From assembly GCA_022747635.1 (NCBI GenBank), contig JAKTNV010000649.1:23313-87312 (forward strand): a stretch of DNA of 64,000 nt, given 5' to 3'. Position numbers and translations under genes: made by a program. The notes beneath the pieces were generated by a model that was given only the letters and a program-made list of their open reading frames with translations, did no database searches and was not told the origin of the DNA. Of the stretch, positions 31,886-44,231 are shown one piece after another. Source of the stretch: Hetaerina americana. Lineage: Eukaryota; Arthropoda; Insecta; Odonata; Calopterygidae. How positions within the stretch are numbered: the first letter of the stretch is position 1; every line of letters begins with the position of its first letter.

Positions 31886-32272
31886 TTTCAATATTTTTTT
31901 TCCGAAACGAACGTATTTTGAGGCATTCTCTGCTGTTTTTAATTTTTTTCAAATAATTTATTTTGCAATGCCAGACATTGCATGCGTGATTTTGAATTGG
32001 TATGTTCCCTTTTGACACCATTCCATTTCATCTAGATGCGACCAGCTCTCTTGGGGCAATGCATTGGTGCTGTAGTAACCCGTATCTCTTCCACATTTAT
32101 CCAAAGTTCGTTTTGAGATGGCAAATTACCTCCGTCTCCCGCCATCATATAGTATGGTCGTGGACGGCCCGATGTATGCAAGCCGTGGGCAAGAAAATAG
32201 ACGTGTCGCGTCGTTGCAAGTGTTTGCGGGCTTGATATTGCTAAAATAGTTGACTCGAGAGTGGTGAAATCT

Positions 32273-32390
32273 GCCAACGGCCATACCACGCTGAATACAC
32301 CGTTTCTCGTCCGATCACCGAAGTTAAGCAGCATCGGGCCCGGATAGTACTTGGATGGGTGACCGCCTGGGAACACCGGGTGCCGTTGGC
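32273..32390 (+). rRNA. 5S rRNA gene
   Basis: Leader L2, short spacer, trailer Tb. Position 31 is G to T (32303). Confidence 0.96.
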
Positions 32391-32779
32391 ATTAATATTT
32401 TTTTTCCGAAACGAACGTATTTTGAGGCATTCTCTGCTTTTTTTAATTTTTTTCAAATTATTTATTTTGCAATGCCAGACATTGCATGCGTGATTTTGAA
32501 TTGGTATGTTCCCTTTTGACACCATTCCATTTCATCTAGATGCGACCAGCTCTCTTGGGGCAATGCATTGGTGCTGTAGTAACCCGTATCTCTTCCACAT
32601 TTATCCAAAGTTCGTTTTGAGATGGCAAATTACCTCCGTCTCCCGCCATCATATAGTATGGTCGTGGACGGCCCGATGTATGCAAGCCGTGGGCAAGAAA
32701 ATAGACGTCGTGTCGCGTCGTTGCAAGTGTTTGCGGGCTTGATATTGCTAAAATAGTTGACTCGAGAGTGGTGAAATCT

Positions 32780-32897
32780 GCCAACGGCCATACCACGCTG
32801 AATACACCGGTTCTCGTCCGATCACCGAAGTTAAACAGCATCGGGCCCGGATAGTACTTGGATGGGTGACCGCCTGGGAACACCGGGTGCCGTTGGC
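32780..32897 (+). rRNA. 5S rRNA gene, box A variant
   Basis: Leader L2, trailer Ta. Position 56 is G to A (32835). Confidence 0.95.
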
Positions 32898-33287
32898 TTT
32901 CAATATTTTTTTTCCGAAACGAACGTATTTTGAGGCATTCTCTGATGTTTTTAATTTTTTTCAAATAATTTATTTTGCAATGCCAGACATTGCATGCGTG
33001 ATTTTGAATTGGTATGTTCCCTTTTGACACCATTCCATTTCATCTAGATGCGACCAGCTCTCTTGGGGCAATGCATTGGTGCTGTAGTAACCCGTATCTC
33101 TTCCACATTTATCCAAAGTTCGTTTTGAGATGGCAAATTACCTCCGTCTCCCGCCATCATATAGTATGGTCGTGGACGGCCCGATGTATGCAAGCCGTGG
33201 GCAAGAAAATAGACGTCGTGTCGCGTCGTTGCAAGTGTTTGCGGGCTTGATATTGCTAAAATAGTTGACTCGAGAGTGGTGGAAATT

Positions 33288-33405
33288 GCCAACGGCCATA
33301 CCACGCTGAATACACCGGTTCTCGTCCGATCACCGAAGTTAAGCAGCATCGGGCCCGGATAGTACTTGGATGGGTGACCGCCTGGGAACACCGGGTGCCG
33401 TTGGC
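33288..33405 (+). rRNA. 5S rRNA gene
   Basis: Leader L1, trailer Ta. Confidence 0.97.
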
Positions 33406-33795
33406 TTTCAATATTTTTTTTCCGAAACGAACGTATTTTGAGGCATTCTCTGATGTTTTTAATTTTTTTCAAATAATTTATTTTGCAATGCCAGACATTG
33501 CATGCGTGATTTTGAATTGGTATGTTCCCTTTTGACACCATTCCATTTCATCTAGATGCGACAAGCTCTCTTGGGGCAATGCATTGGTGCTGTAGTAACC
33601 CGTATCTCTTCCACATTTATCCAAAGTTCGTTTTGAGATGGCAAATTACCTCCGTCTCCCGCCATCATATAGTATGGTCGTGGACGGCCCGATGTATGCA
33701 AGCCGTGGGCAAGAAAATAGACGTCGTGTCGCGTCGTTGCAAGTGTTTGCGGGCTTGATATTGCTAAAATAATTGACTCGAGAGTGGTGAAATCT

Positions 33796-33913
33796 GCCAA
33801 CGGCCATACCACGCTGAATACACCGGTTCTCGTCCGATCACCGAAGTTAAGCAGCATCGGGCCCGGATAGTACTTGGATGGGTGACCGCCTGGGAACACC
33901 GGGTGCCGTTGGC
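33796..33913 (+). rRNA. 5S rRNA gene
   Basis: Leader L2, trailer Ta; TATA-like box altered to TAAAATAA. Confidence 0.96.
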
Positions 33914-34300
33914 TTTCAATATTTTTTTTCCGATACGAACGTATTTTGAGGCATTCTCTGCTGTTTTTAATTTTTTTCAAATAATTTATTTTGCAATGCC
34001 AGACATTGCATGCGTGATTTTGAATTGGTATGTTCCCTTTTGACACCATTCCATTTCATCTAGATGCGACCAGCTCTCTTGGGGCAATGCATTGGTGCTG
34101 TAGTAACCCGTATCTCTTCCACATTTATCCAAAGTTCGTTTTGAGATGGCAAATTACCTCCGTCTCCCGCCATCATATAGTATGGTCGTGGACGGCCCGA
34201 TGTATGCAAGCCGTGGGCAAGAAAATAGACGTGTCGCGTCGTTGCAAGTGTTTGCGGGCTTGATATTGCTAAAATAGTTGACTCGAGAGTGGTGAAATCT

Positions 34301-34418
34301 GCCAACGGCCATACCACGCTGAATACACCGGTTCTCGTCCGATCACCGAAGTTAAGCAGCATCGGGCCCGGATAGTACTTGGATGGGTGACCGCCTGGGA
34401 ACACCGGGTGCCGTTGGC
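34301..34418 (+). rRNA. 5S rRNA gene
   Basis: Leader L2, short spacer, trailer Ta. Confidence 0.97.
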
Positions 34419-34805
34419 TTTCAATATTTTTTTTCCGAAACGAACGTATTTTGAGGCATTCTCTGCTGTTTTTAATTTTTTTCAAATAATTTATTTTGCA
34501 ATGCCAGACATTGCATGCGTGATTTTGAATTGGTATGTTCCCTTTTGACACCATTCCATTTCATCTAGATGCGACCAGCTCTCTTGGGGCAATGCATTGG
34601 TGCTGTAGTAACCCGTATCTCTTCCACATTTATCCAAAGTTCGTTTTGAGATGGCAAATTACCTCCGTCTCCCGCCATCATATAGTATGGTCGTGGACGG
34701 CCCGATGTATGCAAGCCGTGGGCAAGAAAATAGACGTGTCGCGTCGTTGCAAGTGTTTGCGGGCTTGATATTGCTAAAATAGTTGACTCGAGAGTGGTGA
34801 AATCT

Positions 34806-34923
34806 GCCAACGGCCATACCACGCTGAATACACCGTTTCTCGTCCGATCACCGAAGTTAAGCAGCATCGGGCCCGGATAGTACTTGGATGGGTGACCGCC
34901 TGGGAACACCGGGTGCCGTTGGC
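34806..34923 (+). rRNA. 5S rRNA gene
   Basis: Leader L2, short spacer, trailer Tb. Position 31 is G to T (34836). Confidence 0.96.
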
Positions 34924-35312
34924 ATTAATATTTTTTTTCCGAAACGAACGTATTTTGAGGCATTCTCTGCTTTTTTTAATTTTTTTCAAATTATTTATTT
35001 TGCAATGCCAGACATTGCATGCGTGATTTTGAATTGGTATGTTCCCTTTTGACACCATTCCATTTCATCTAGATGCGACCAGCTCTCTTGGGGCAATGCA
35101 TTGGTGCTGTAGTAACCCGTATCTCTTCCACATTTATCCAAAGTTCGTTTTGAGATGGCAAATTACCTCCGTCTCCCGCCATCATATAGTATGGTCGTGG
35201 ACGGCCCGATGTATGCAAGCCGTGGGCAAGAAAATAGACGTCGTGTCGCGTCGTTGCAAGTGTTTGCGGGCTTGATATTGCTAAAATAGTTGACTCGAGA
35301 GTGGTGAAATCT

Positions 35313-35430
35313 GCCAACGGCCATACCACGCTGAATACACCGGTTCTCGTCCGATCACCGAAGTTAAACAGCATCGGGCCCGGATAGTACTTGGATGGGT
35401 GACCGCCTGGGAACACCGGGTGCCGTTGGC
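35313..35430 (+). rRNA. 5S rRNA gene, box A variant
   Basis: Leader L2, trailer Ta. Position 56 is G to A (35368). Confidence 0.95.
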
Positions 35431-35820
35431 TTTCAATATTTTTTTTCCGAAACGAACGTATTTTGAGGCATTCTCTGATGTTTTTAATTTTTTTCAAATA
35501 ATTTATTTTGCAATGCCAGACATTGCATGCGTGATTTTGAATTGGTATGTTCCCTTTTGACACCATTCCATTTCATCTAGATGCGACCAGCTCTCTTGGG
35601 GCAATGCATTGGTGCTGTAGTAACCCGTATCTCTTCCACATTTATCCAAAGTTCGTTTTGAGATGGCAAATTACCTCCGTCTCCCGCCATCATATAGTAT
35701 GGTCGTGGACGGCCCGATGTATGCAAGCCGTGGGCAAGAAAATAGACGTCGTGTCGCGTCGTTGCAAGTGTTTGCGGGCTTGATATTGCTAAAATAGTTG
35801 ACTCGAGAGTGGTGGAAATT

Positions 35821-35938
35821 GCCAACGGCCATACCACGCTGAATACACCGGTTCTCGTCCGATCACCGAAGTTAAGCAGCATCGGGCCCGGATAGTACTT
35901 GGATGGGTGACCGCCTGGGAACACCGGGTGCCGTTGGC
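35821..35938 (+). rRNA. 5S rRNA gene
   Basis: Leader L1, trailer Ta. Confidence 0.97.
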
Positions 35939-36328
35939 TTTCAATATTTTTTTTCCGAAACGAACGTATTTTGAGGCATTCTCTGATGTTTTTAATTTTT
36001 TTCAAATAATTTATTTTGCAATGCCAGACATTGCATGCGTGATTTTGAATTGGTATGTTCCCTTTTGACACCATTCCATTTCATCTAGATGCGACCAGCT
36101 CTCTTGGGGCAATGCATTGGTGCTGTAGTAACCCGTATCTCTTCCACATTTATCCAAAGTTCGTTTTGAGATGGCAAATTACCTCCGTCTCCCGCCATCA
36201 TATAGTATGGTCGTGGACGGCCCGATGTATGCAAGCCGTGGGCAAGAAAATAGACGTCGTGTCGCGTCGTTGCAAGTGTTTGCGGGCTTGATATTGCTAA
36301 AATAATTGACTCGAGAGTGGTGAAATCT

Positions 36329-36446
36329 GCCAACGGCCATACCACGCTGAATACACCGGTTCTCGTCCGATCACCGAAGTTAAGCAGCATCGGGCCCGGA
36401 TAGTACTTGGATGGGTGACCGCCTGGGAACACCGGGTGCCGTTGGC
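36329..36446 (+). rRNA. 5S rRNA gene
   Basis: Leader L2, trailer Ta; TATA-like box altered to TAAAATAA. Confidence 0.96.
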
Positions 36447-36836
36447 TTTCAATATTTTTTTTCCGAAACGAACGTATTTTGAGGCATTCTCTGATGTTTT
36501 TAATTTTTTTCAAATAATTTATTTTGCAATGCCAGACATTGCATGCGTGATTTTGAATTGGTATGTTCCCTTTTGACACCATTCCATTTCATCTAGATGC
36601 GACCAGCTCTCTTGGGGCAATGCATTGGTGCTGTAGTAACCCGTATCTCTTCCACATTTATCCAAAGTTCGTTTTGAGATGGCAAATTACCTCCGTCTCC
36701 CGCCATCATATAGTATGGTCGTGGACGGCCCGATGTATGCAAGCCGTGGGCAAGAAAATAGACGTCGTGTCGCGTCGTTGCAAGTGTTTGCGGGCTTGAT
36801 ATTGCTAAAATAGTTGACTCGAGAGTGGTGAAATCT

Positions 36837-36954
36837 GCCAACGGCCATACCACGCTGAATACACCGGTTCTCGTCCGATCACCGAAGTTAAGCAGCATCG
36901 GGCCCGGATAGTACTTGGATGGGTGACCGCCTGGGAACACCGGGTGCCGTTGGC
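36837..36954 (+). rRNA. 5S rRNA gene
   Basis: Leader L2, trailer Tb. Confidence 0.97.
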
Positions 36955-37343
36955 ATTAATATTTTTTTTCCGAAACGAACGTATTTTGAGGCATTCTCTG
37001 ATGTTTTTAATTTTTTTCAAATAATTTATTTTGCAATGCCAGACATTGCATGCGTGATTTTGAATTGGTATGTTCCCTTTTGACACCATTCCATTTCATC
37101 TAGATGCGACCAGCTCTCTTGGGGCAATGCATTGGTGCTGTAGTAACCCGTATCTCTTCCACATTTATCCAAAGTTCGTTTTGAGATGGCAAATTACCTC
37201 CGTCTCCCGCCATCATATAGTATGGTCGTGGACGGCCCGATGTATGCAAGCCGTGGGCAAGAAAATAGACGTCGTGTCGCGTCGTTGCAAGTGTTTGCGG
37301 GCTTGATATTGCTAAAATAGTTGACTCGAGAGTGGTGGGAATT

Positions 37344-37461
37344 GCCAACGGCCATACCACGCTGAATACACCGGTTCTCGTCCGATCACCGAAGTTAAGC
37401 AGCATCGGGCCCGGATAGTACTTGGATGGGTGACCGCCTGGGAACACCGGGTGCCGTTGGC
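37344..37461 (+). rRNA. 5S rRNA gene
   Basis: Leader L1g, trailer Ta; CCGATACG and CTGCTG after it. Confidence 0.97.
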
Positions 37462-37848
37462 TTTCAATATTTTTTTTCCGATACGAACGTATTTTGAGGC
37501 ATTCTCTGCTGTTTTTAATTTTTTTCAAATAATTTATTTTGCAATGCCAGACATTGCATGCGTGATTTTGAATTGGTATGTTCCCTTTTGACACCATTCC
37601 ATTTCATCTAGATGCGACCAGCTCTCTTGGGGCAATGCATTGGTGCTGTAGTAACCCGTATCTCTTCCACATTTATCCAAAGTTCGTTTTGAGATGGCAA
37701 ATTACCTCCGTCTCCCGCCATCATATAGTATGGTCGTGGACGGCCCGATGTATGCAAGCCGTGGGCAAGAAAATAGACGTGTCGCGTCGTTGCAAGTGTT
37801 TGCGGGCTTGATATTGCTAAAATAGTTGACTCGAGAGTGGTGAAATCT

Positions 37849-37966
37849 GCCAACGGCCATACCACGCTGAATACACCGGTTCTCGTCCGATCACCGAAGT
37901 TAAGCAGCATCGGGCCCGGATAGTACTTGGATGGGTGACCGCCTGGGAACACCGGGTGCCGTTGGC
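37849..37966 (+). rRNA. 5S rRNA gene
   Basis: Leader L2, short spacer, trailer Ta; CAAATTATTT after it. Confidence 0.97.
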
Positions 37967-38356
37967 TTTCAATATTTTTTTTCCGAAACGAACGTATTTT
38001 GAGGCATTCTCTGCTGTTTTTAATTTTTTTCAAATTATTTATTTTGCAATGCCAGACATTGCATGCGTGATTTTGAATTGGTATGTTCCCTTTTGACACC
38101 ATTCCATTTCATCTAGATGCGACCAGCTCTCTTGGGGCAATGCATTGGTGCTGTAGTAACCCGTATCTCTTCCACATTTATCCAAAGTTCGTTTTGAGAT
38201 GGCAAATTACCTCCGTCTCCCGCCATCATATAGTATGGTCGTGGACGGCCCGATGTATGCAAGCCGTGGGCAAGAAAATAGACGTCGTGTCGCGTCGTTG
38301 CAAGTGTTTGCGGGCTTGATATTGCTAAAATAGTTGACTCGAGAGTGGTGGAAATT

Positions 38357-38474
38357 GCCAACGGCCATACCACGCTGAATACACCGGTTCTCGTCCGATC
38401 ACCGAAGTTAAGCAGCATCGGGCCCGGATAGTACTTGGATGGGTGACCGCCTGGGAACACCGGGTGCCGTTGGC
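38357..38474 (+). rRNA. 5S rRNA gene
   Basis: Leader L1, trailer Ta. Confidence 0.97.
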
Positions 38475-38864
38475 TTTCAATATTTTTTTTCCGAAACGAA
38501 CGTATTTTGAGGCATTCTCTGATGTTTTTAATTTTTTTCAAATAATTTATTTTGCAATGCCAGACATTGCATGCGTGATTTTGAATTGGTACGTTCCCTT
38601 TTGACACCATTCCATTTCATCTAGATGCGACCAGCTCTCTTGGGGCAATGCATTGGTGCTGTAGTAACCCGTATCTCTTCCACATTTATCCAAAGTTCGT
38701 TTTGAGATGGCAAATTACCTCCGTCTCCCGCCATCATATAGTATGGTCGTGGACGGCCCGATGTATGCAAGCCGTGGGCAAGAAAATAGACGTCGTGTCG
38801 CGTCGTTGCAAGTGTTTGCGGGCTTGATATTGCTAAAATAGTTGACTCGAGAGTGGTGGAAATT

Positions 38865-38982
38865 GCCAACGGCCATACCACGCTGAATACACCGGTTCTC
38901 GTCCGATCACCGAAGTTAAGCAGCATCGGGCCCGGATAGTACTTGGATGGGTGACCGCCTGGGAACACCGGGTGCCGTTGGC
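38865..38982 (+). rRNA. 5S rRNA gene
   Basis: CGTTCCC unit, leader L1 with trailer Tb. Confidence 0.97.
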
Positions 38983-39368
38983 ATTAATATTTTTTTTCCG
39001 AAACGAACGTATTTTGAGGCATTCTCTGATGTTTTTAATTTTTTTCAAATAATTTATTTTGCAATGCCAGACATTGCATGCGTGATTTTGAATTGGTATG
39101 TTCCCTTTTGACACCATTCCATTTCATCTAGATGCGACCAGCTCTCTTGGGGCAATGCATTGGTGCTGTAGTAACCCGTATCTCTTCCACATTTATCCAA
39201 AGTTCGTTTTGAGATGGCAAATTACCTCCGTCTCCCGCCATCATATAGTATGGTCGTGGACGGCCCGATGTATGCAAGCCGTGGTCAAGAAAATAGACGT
39301 GTCGCGTCGTTGCAAGTGTTTGCGGGCTTGATATTGCTAAAATAGTTGACTCGAGAGTGGTGGAAATT

Positions 39369-39486
39369 GCCAACGGCCATACCACGCTGAATACACCGGT
39401 TCTCGTCCGATCACCGAAGTTAAGCAGCATCGGGCCCGGATAGTACTTGGATGGGTGACCGCCTGGGAACACCGGGTGCCGTTGGC
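39369..39486 (+). rRNA. 5S rRNA gene
   Basis: Unusual mix: short spacer with GTGGTCAAG, but leader L1; trailer Ta. Confidence 0.97.
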
Positions 39487-39876
39487 TTTCAATATTTTTT
39501 TTCCGAAACGAACGTATTTTGAGGCATTCTCTGATGTTTTTAATTTTTTTCAAATAATTTATTTTGCAATGCCAGACATTGCATGCGTGATTTTGAATTG
39601 GTACGTTCCCTTTTGACACCATTCCATTTCATCTAGATGCGACCAGCTCTCTTGGGGCAATGCATTGGTGCTGTAGTAACCCGTATCTCTTCCACATTTA
39701 TCCAAAGTTCGTTTTGAGATGGCAAATTACCTCCGTCTCCCGCCATCATATAGTATGGTCGTGGACGGCCCGATGTATGCAAGCCGTGGGCAAGAAAATA
39801 GACGTCGTGTCGCGTCGTTGCAAGTGTTTGCGGGCTTGATATTGCTAAAATAGTTGACTCGAGAGTGGTGGAAATT

Positions 39877-39994
39877 GCCAACGGCCATACCACGCTGAAT
39901 ACACCGGTTCTCGTCCGATCACCGAAGTTAAGCAGCATCGGGCCCGGATAGTACTTGGATGGGTGACCGCCTGGGAACACCGGGTGCCGTTGGC
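39877..39994 (+). rRNA. 5S rRNA gene
   Basis: CGTTCCC unit, leader L1 with trailer Tb, repeating the pattern of 38865. Confidence 0.97.
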
Positions 39995-40380
39995 ATTAAT
40001 ATTTTTTTTCCGAAACGAACGTATTTTGAGGCATTCTCTGATGTTTTTAATTTTTTTCAAATAATTTATTTTGCAATGCCAGACATTGCATGCGTGATTT
40101 TGAATTGGTATGTTCCCTTTTGACACCATTCCATTTCATCTAGATGCGACCAGCTCTCTTGGGGCAATGCATTGGTGCTGTAGTAACCCGTATCTCTTCC
40201 ACATTTATCCAAAGTTCGTTTTGAGATGGCAAATTACCTCCGTCTCCCGCCATCATATAGTATGGTCGTGGACGGCCCGATGTATGCAAGCCGTGGTCAA
40301 GAAAATAGACGTGTCGCGTCGTTGCAAGTGTTTGCGGGCTTGATATTGCTAAAATAGTTGACTCGAGAGTGGTGAAATCT

Positions 40381-40498
40381 GCCAACGGCCATACCACGCT
40401 GAATACACCGGTTCTCGTCCGATCACCGAAGTCAAGCAGCATCGGGCCCGGATAGTACTTGGATGGGTGACCGCCTGGGAACACCGGGTGCCGTTGGC
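40381..40498 (+). rRNA. 5S rRNA gene, box A variant
   Basis: Leader L2, short spacer with GTGGTCAAG, trailer Tb. Position 53 is T to C (40433), inside box A. Confidence 0.95.
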
Positions 40499-40887
40499 AT
40501 TAATATTTTTTTTCCGAAACGAACGTATTTTGAGGCATTCTCTGATGTTTTTAATTTTTTTCAAATAATTTATTTTGCAATGCCAGACATTGCATGCGTG
40601 ATTTTGAATTGGTATGTTCCCTTTTGACACCATTCCATTTCATCTAGATGCGACCAGCTCTCTTGGGGCAATGCATTGGTGCTGTAGTAACCCGTATCTC
40701 TTCCACATTTATCCAAAGTTCGTTTTGAGATGGCAAATTACCTCCGTCTCCCGCCATCATATAGTATGGTCGTGGACGGCCCGATGTATGCAAGCCGTGG
40801 GCAAGAAAATAGACGTCGTGTCGCGTCGTTGCAAGTGTTTGCGGGCTTGATATTGCTAAAATAGTTGACTCGAGAGTGGTGGAAATT

Positions 40888-41005
40888 GCCAACGGCCATA
40901 CCACGCTGAATACACCGGTTCTCGTCCGATCACCGAAGTTAAGCAGCATCGGGCCCGGATAGTACTTGGATGGGTGACCGCCTGGGAACACCGGGTGCCG
41001 TTGGC
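40888..41005 (+). rRNA. 5S rRNA gene
   Basis: Leader L1, trailer Ta. Confidence 0.97.
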
Positions 41006-41395
41006 TTTCAATATTTTTTTTCCGAAACGAACGTATTTTGAGGCATTCTCTGATGTTTTTAATTTTTTTCAAATAATTTATTTTGCAATGCCAGACATTG
41101 CATGCGTGATTTTGAATTGGTATGTTCCCTTTTGACACCATTCCATTTCATCTAGATGCGACCAGCTCTCTTGGGGCAATGCATTGGTGCTGTAGTAACC
41201 CGTATCTCTTCCACATTTATCCAAAGTTCGTTTTGAGATGGCAAATTACCTCCGTCTCCCGCCATCATATAGTATGGTCGTGGACGGCCCGATGTATGCA
41301 AGCCGTGGGCAAGAAAATAGACGTCGTGTCGCGTCGTTGCAAGTGTTTGCGGGCTTGATATTGCTAAAATAGTTGACTCGAGAGTGGTGGAAATT

Positions 41396-41513
41396 GCCAA
41401 CGGCCATACCACGCTGAATACACCGGTTCTCGTCCGATCACCGAAGTTAAGCAGCATCGGGCCCGGATAGTACTTGGATGGGTGACCGCCTGGGAACACC
41501 GGGTGCCGTTGGC
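41396..41513 (+). rRNA. 5S rRNA gene
   Basis: Leader L1, trailer Ta. Confidence 0.97.
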
Positions 41514-41900
41514 TTTCAATATTTTTTTTCCGAAACGAACGTATTTTGAGGCATTCTCTGATGTTTTTAATTTTTTTCAAATAATTTATTTTGCAATGCC
41601 AGACATTGCATGCGTGATTTTGAATTGGTATGTTCCCTTTTGACACCATTCCATTTCATCTAGATGCGACCAGCTCTCTTGGGGCAATGCATTGGTGCTG
41701 TAGTAACCCGTATCTCTTCCACATTTATCCAAAGTTCGTTTTGAGATGGCAAATTACCTCCGTCTCCCGCCATCATATAGTATGGTCGTGGACGGCCCGA
41801 TGTATGCAAGCCGTGGGCAAGAAAATAGACGTGTCGCGTCGTTGCAAGTGTTTGCGGGCTTGATATTGCTAAAATAGTTGACTCGAGAGTGGTGAAATCT

Positions 41901-41912
41901 GCCAACGGCCAT
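41901..41912 (+). pseudogene. 5S 5' fragment (positions 1-12) before T2
   Basis: GCCAACGGCCAT with an L2 leader and short spacer, then element sequence. Positions 11-12 (AT) are kept here and at least the T is present again at the right junction, so a 1-2 bp target duplication is possible. Confidence 0.92.
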
Positions 41913-42092
41913 TGAACACTTTCCGAATGCTTATAGTTCATAAGTGGTTCATACTTATATCATCCTTTGTTTAGAATTGTTCAATTGTGAAAATGTTCAA
42001 TCTGTGGTCTTATGCACGCTTAAGATGGTGCACATGGTGTTAAATAACTATGTCTGTGAATGGAAATACATGCAATAAAAAAAAAAAAAAAA
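41913..42092 (+). mobile_element. 5'-truncated retrotransposon copy T2
   Basis: Only the last 180 bp of the element: the end of the 3' UTR (from the TGAACACTTTCC stretch, equivalent to 13345) and 17 A. It is flanked by one 5S gene split at position 10-12. No extra 5S precedes it. Confidence 0.93.
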
Positions 42093-42200
42093 ATACCACG
42101 CTGAATACACCGTTTCTCGTCCGATCACCGAAGTTAAGCAGCATCGGGCCCGGATAGTACTTGGATGGGTGACCGCCTGGGAACACCGGGTGCCGTTGGC
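42093..42200 (+). pseudogene. 5S remnant (positions 11-118) after T2
   Basis: Trailer Tb; position 31 is G to T (42113). With the L2 leader and the TATGATCCC spacer that follows, it matches the unbroken gene at 26698. Confidence 0.92.
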
Positions 42201-42589
42201 ATTAATATTTTTTTTCCGAAACGAACGTATTTTGAGGCATTCTCTGCTTTTTTTAATTTTTTTCAAATAATTTATTTTGCAATGCCAGACATTGCATGCG
42301 TGATTTTGAATTGGTATGATCCCTTTTGACACCATTCCATTTCATCTAGATGCGACCAGCTCTCTTGGGGCAATGCATTGGTGCTGTAGTAACCCGTATC
42401 TCTTCCACATTTATCCAAAGTTCGTTTTGAGATGGCAAATTACCTCCGTCTCCCGCCATCATATAGTATGGTCGTGGACGGCCCGATGTATGCAAGCCGT
42501 GGGCAAGAAAATAGACGTCGTGTCGCGTCGTTGCAAGTGTTTGCGGGCTTGATATTGCTAAAATAGTTGACTCGAGAGTGGTGGAAATT

Positions 42590-42707
42590 GCCAACGGCCA
42601 TACCACGCTGAATACACCGGTTCTCGTCCGATCACCGAAGTTAAGCAGCATCGGGCCCGGATAGTACTTGGATGGGTGACCGCCTGGGAACACCGGGTGC
42701 CGTTGGC
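42590..42707 (+). rRNA. 5S rRNA gene
   Basis: Leader L1, trailer Ta; TATGATCCC in the spacer upstream. Confidence 0.97.
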
Positions 42708-43097
42708 TTTCAATATTTTTTTTCCGAAACGAACGTATTTTGAGGCATTCTCTGATGTTTTTAATTTTTTTCAAATAATTTATTTTGCAATGCCAGACAT
42801 TGCATGCGTGATTTTGAATTGGTACGTTCCCTTTTGACACCATTCCATTTCATCTAGATGCGACCAGCTCTCTTGGGGCAATGCATTGGTGCTGTAGTAA
42901 CCCGTATCTCTTCCACATTTATCCAAAGTTCGTTTTGAGATGGCAAATTACCTCCGTCTCCCGCCATCATATAGTATGGTCGTGGACGGCCCGATGTATG
43001 CAAGCCGTGGGCAAGAAAATAGACGTCGTGTCGCGTCGTGTCAAGTGTTTGCGGGCTTGATATTGCTAAAATAGTTGACTCGAGAGTGGTGGAAATT

Positions 43098-43215
43098 GCC
43101 AACGGCCATACCACGCTGAATACACCGGTTCTCGTCCGATCACCGAAGTTAAGCAGCATCGGGCCCGGATAGTACTTGGATGGGTGACCGCCTGGGAACA
43201 CCGGGTGCCGTTGGC
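43098..43215 (+). rRNA. 5S rRNA gene
   Basis: CGTTCCC unit, L1/Ta; CGTGTCAAGTG variant upstream. Confidence 0.97.
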
Positions 43216-43605
43216 TTTCAATATTTTTTTTCCGAAACGAACGTATTTTGAGGCATTCTCTGATGTTTTTAATTTTTTTCAAATAATTTATTTTGCAATG
43301 CCAGACATTGCATGCGTGATTTTGAATTGGTACGTTCCCTTTTGACACCATTCCATTTCATCTAGATGCGACCAGCTCTCTTGGGGCAATGCATTGGTGC
43401 TGTAGTAACCCGTATCTCTTCCACATTTATCCAAAGTTCGTTTTGAGATGGCAAATTACCTCCGTCTCCCGCCATCATATAGTATGGTCGTGGACGGCCC
43501 GATGTATGCAAGCCGTGGGCAAGAAAATAGACGTCGTGTCGCGTCGTTGCAAGTGTTTGCGGGCTTGATATTGCTAAAATAGTTGACTCGAGAGTGGTGG
43601 AAATT

Positions 43606-43723
43606 GCCAACGGCCATACCACGCTGAATACACCGGTTCTCGTCCGATCACCGAAGTTAAGCAGCATCGGGCCCGGATAGTACTTGGATGGGTGACCGCC
43701 TGGGAACACCGGGTGCCGTTGGC
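43606..43723 (+). rRNA. 5S rRNA gene
   Basis: CGTTCCC unit, L1/Ta. Confidence 0.97.
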
Positions 43724-44113
43724 TTTCAATATTTTTTTTCCGAAACGAACGTATTTTGAGGCATTCTCTGATGTTTTTAATTTTTTTCAAATAATTTATT
43801 TTGCAATGCCAGACATTGCATGCGTGATTTTGAATTGGTACGTTCCCTTTTGACACCATTCCATTTCATCTAGATGCGACCAGCTCTCTTGGGGCAATGC
43901 ATTGGTGCTGTAGTAACCCGTATCTCTTCCACATTTATCCAAAGTTCGTTTTGAGATGGCAAATTACCTCCGTCTCCCGCCATCATATAGTATGGTCGTG
44001 GACGGCCCGATGTATGCAAGCCGTGGGCAAGAAAATAGACGTCGTGTCGCGTCGTTGCAAGTGTTTGCGGGCTTGATATTGCTAAAATAGTTGACTCGAG
44101 AGTGGTGGAAATT

Positions 44114-44231
44114 GCCAACGGCCATACCACGCTGAATACACCGGTTCTCGTCCGATCACCGAAGTTAAGCAGCATCGGGCCCGGATAGTACTTGGATGGG
44201 TGACCGCCTGGGAACACCGGGTGCCGTTGGC
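44114..44231 (+). rRNA. 5S rRNA gene
   Basis: CGTTCCC unit, L1/Ta. Confidence 0.97.

Larger units (their letters stand above)
29740..32272 (+). repeat. Higher-order repeat, copy A (five 5S units, 2533 bp)
   Basis: Five units with gene starts at 29740, 30247, 30755, 31263 and 31768, marked in order by position 31 G to T, position 56 G to A, leader L1, an AATAATTGAC leader change and a short spacer. The same order recurs twice more downstream. The phase of the boundaries is arbitrary. Confidence 0.9.
32273..34805 (+). repeat. Higher-order repeat, copy B (2533 bp)
   Basis: Repeats the five-unit order of copy A exactly 2533 bp downstream. One difference noticed is GCGACAAGC in place of GCGACCAGC near 33560. 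Confidence 0.9.
34806..36445 (+). repeat. Higher-order repeat, copy C (partial)
   Basis: The order of copies A and B continues through the gene at 36329, then diverges: the next spacer has GAAACG and TGATG instead of GATACG and TGCTG. The right boundary is approximate. Confidence 0.8.
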
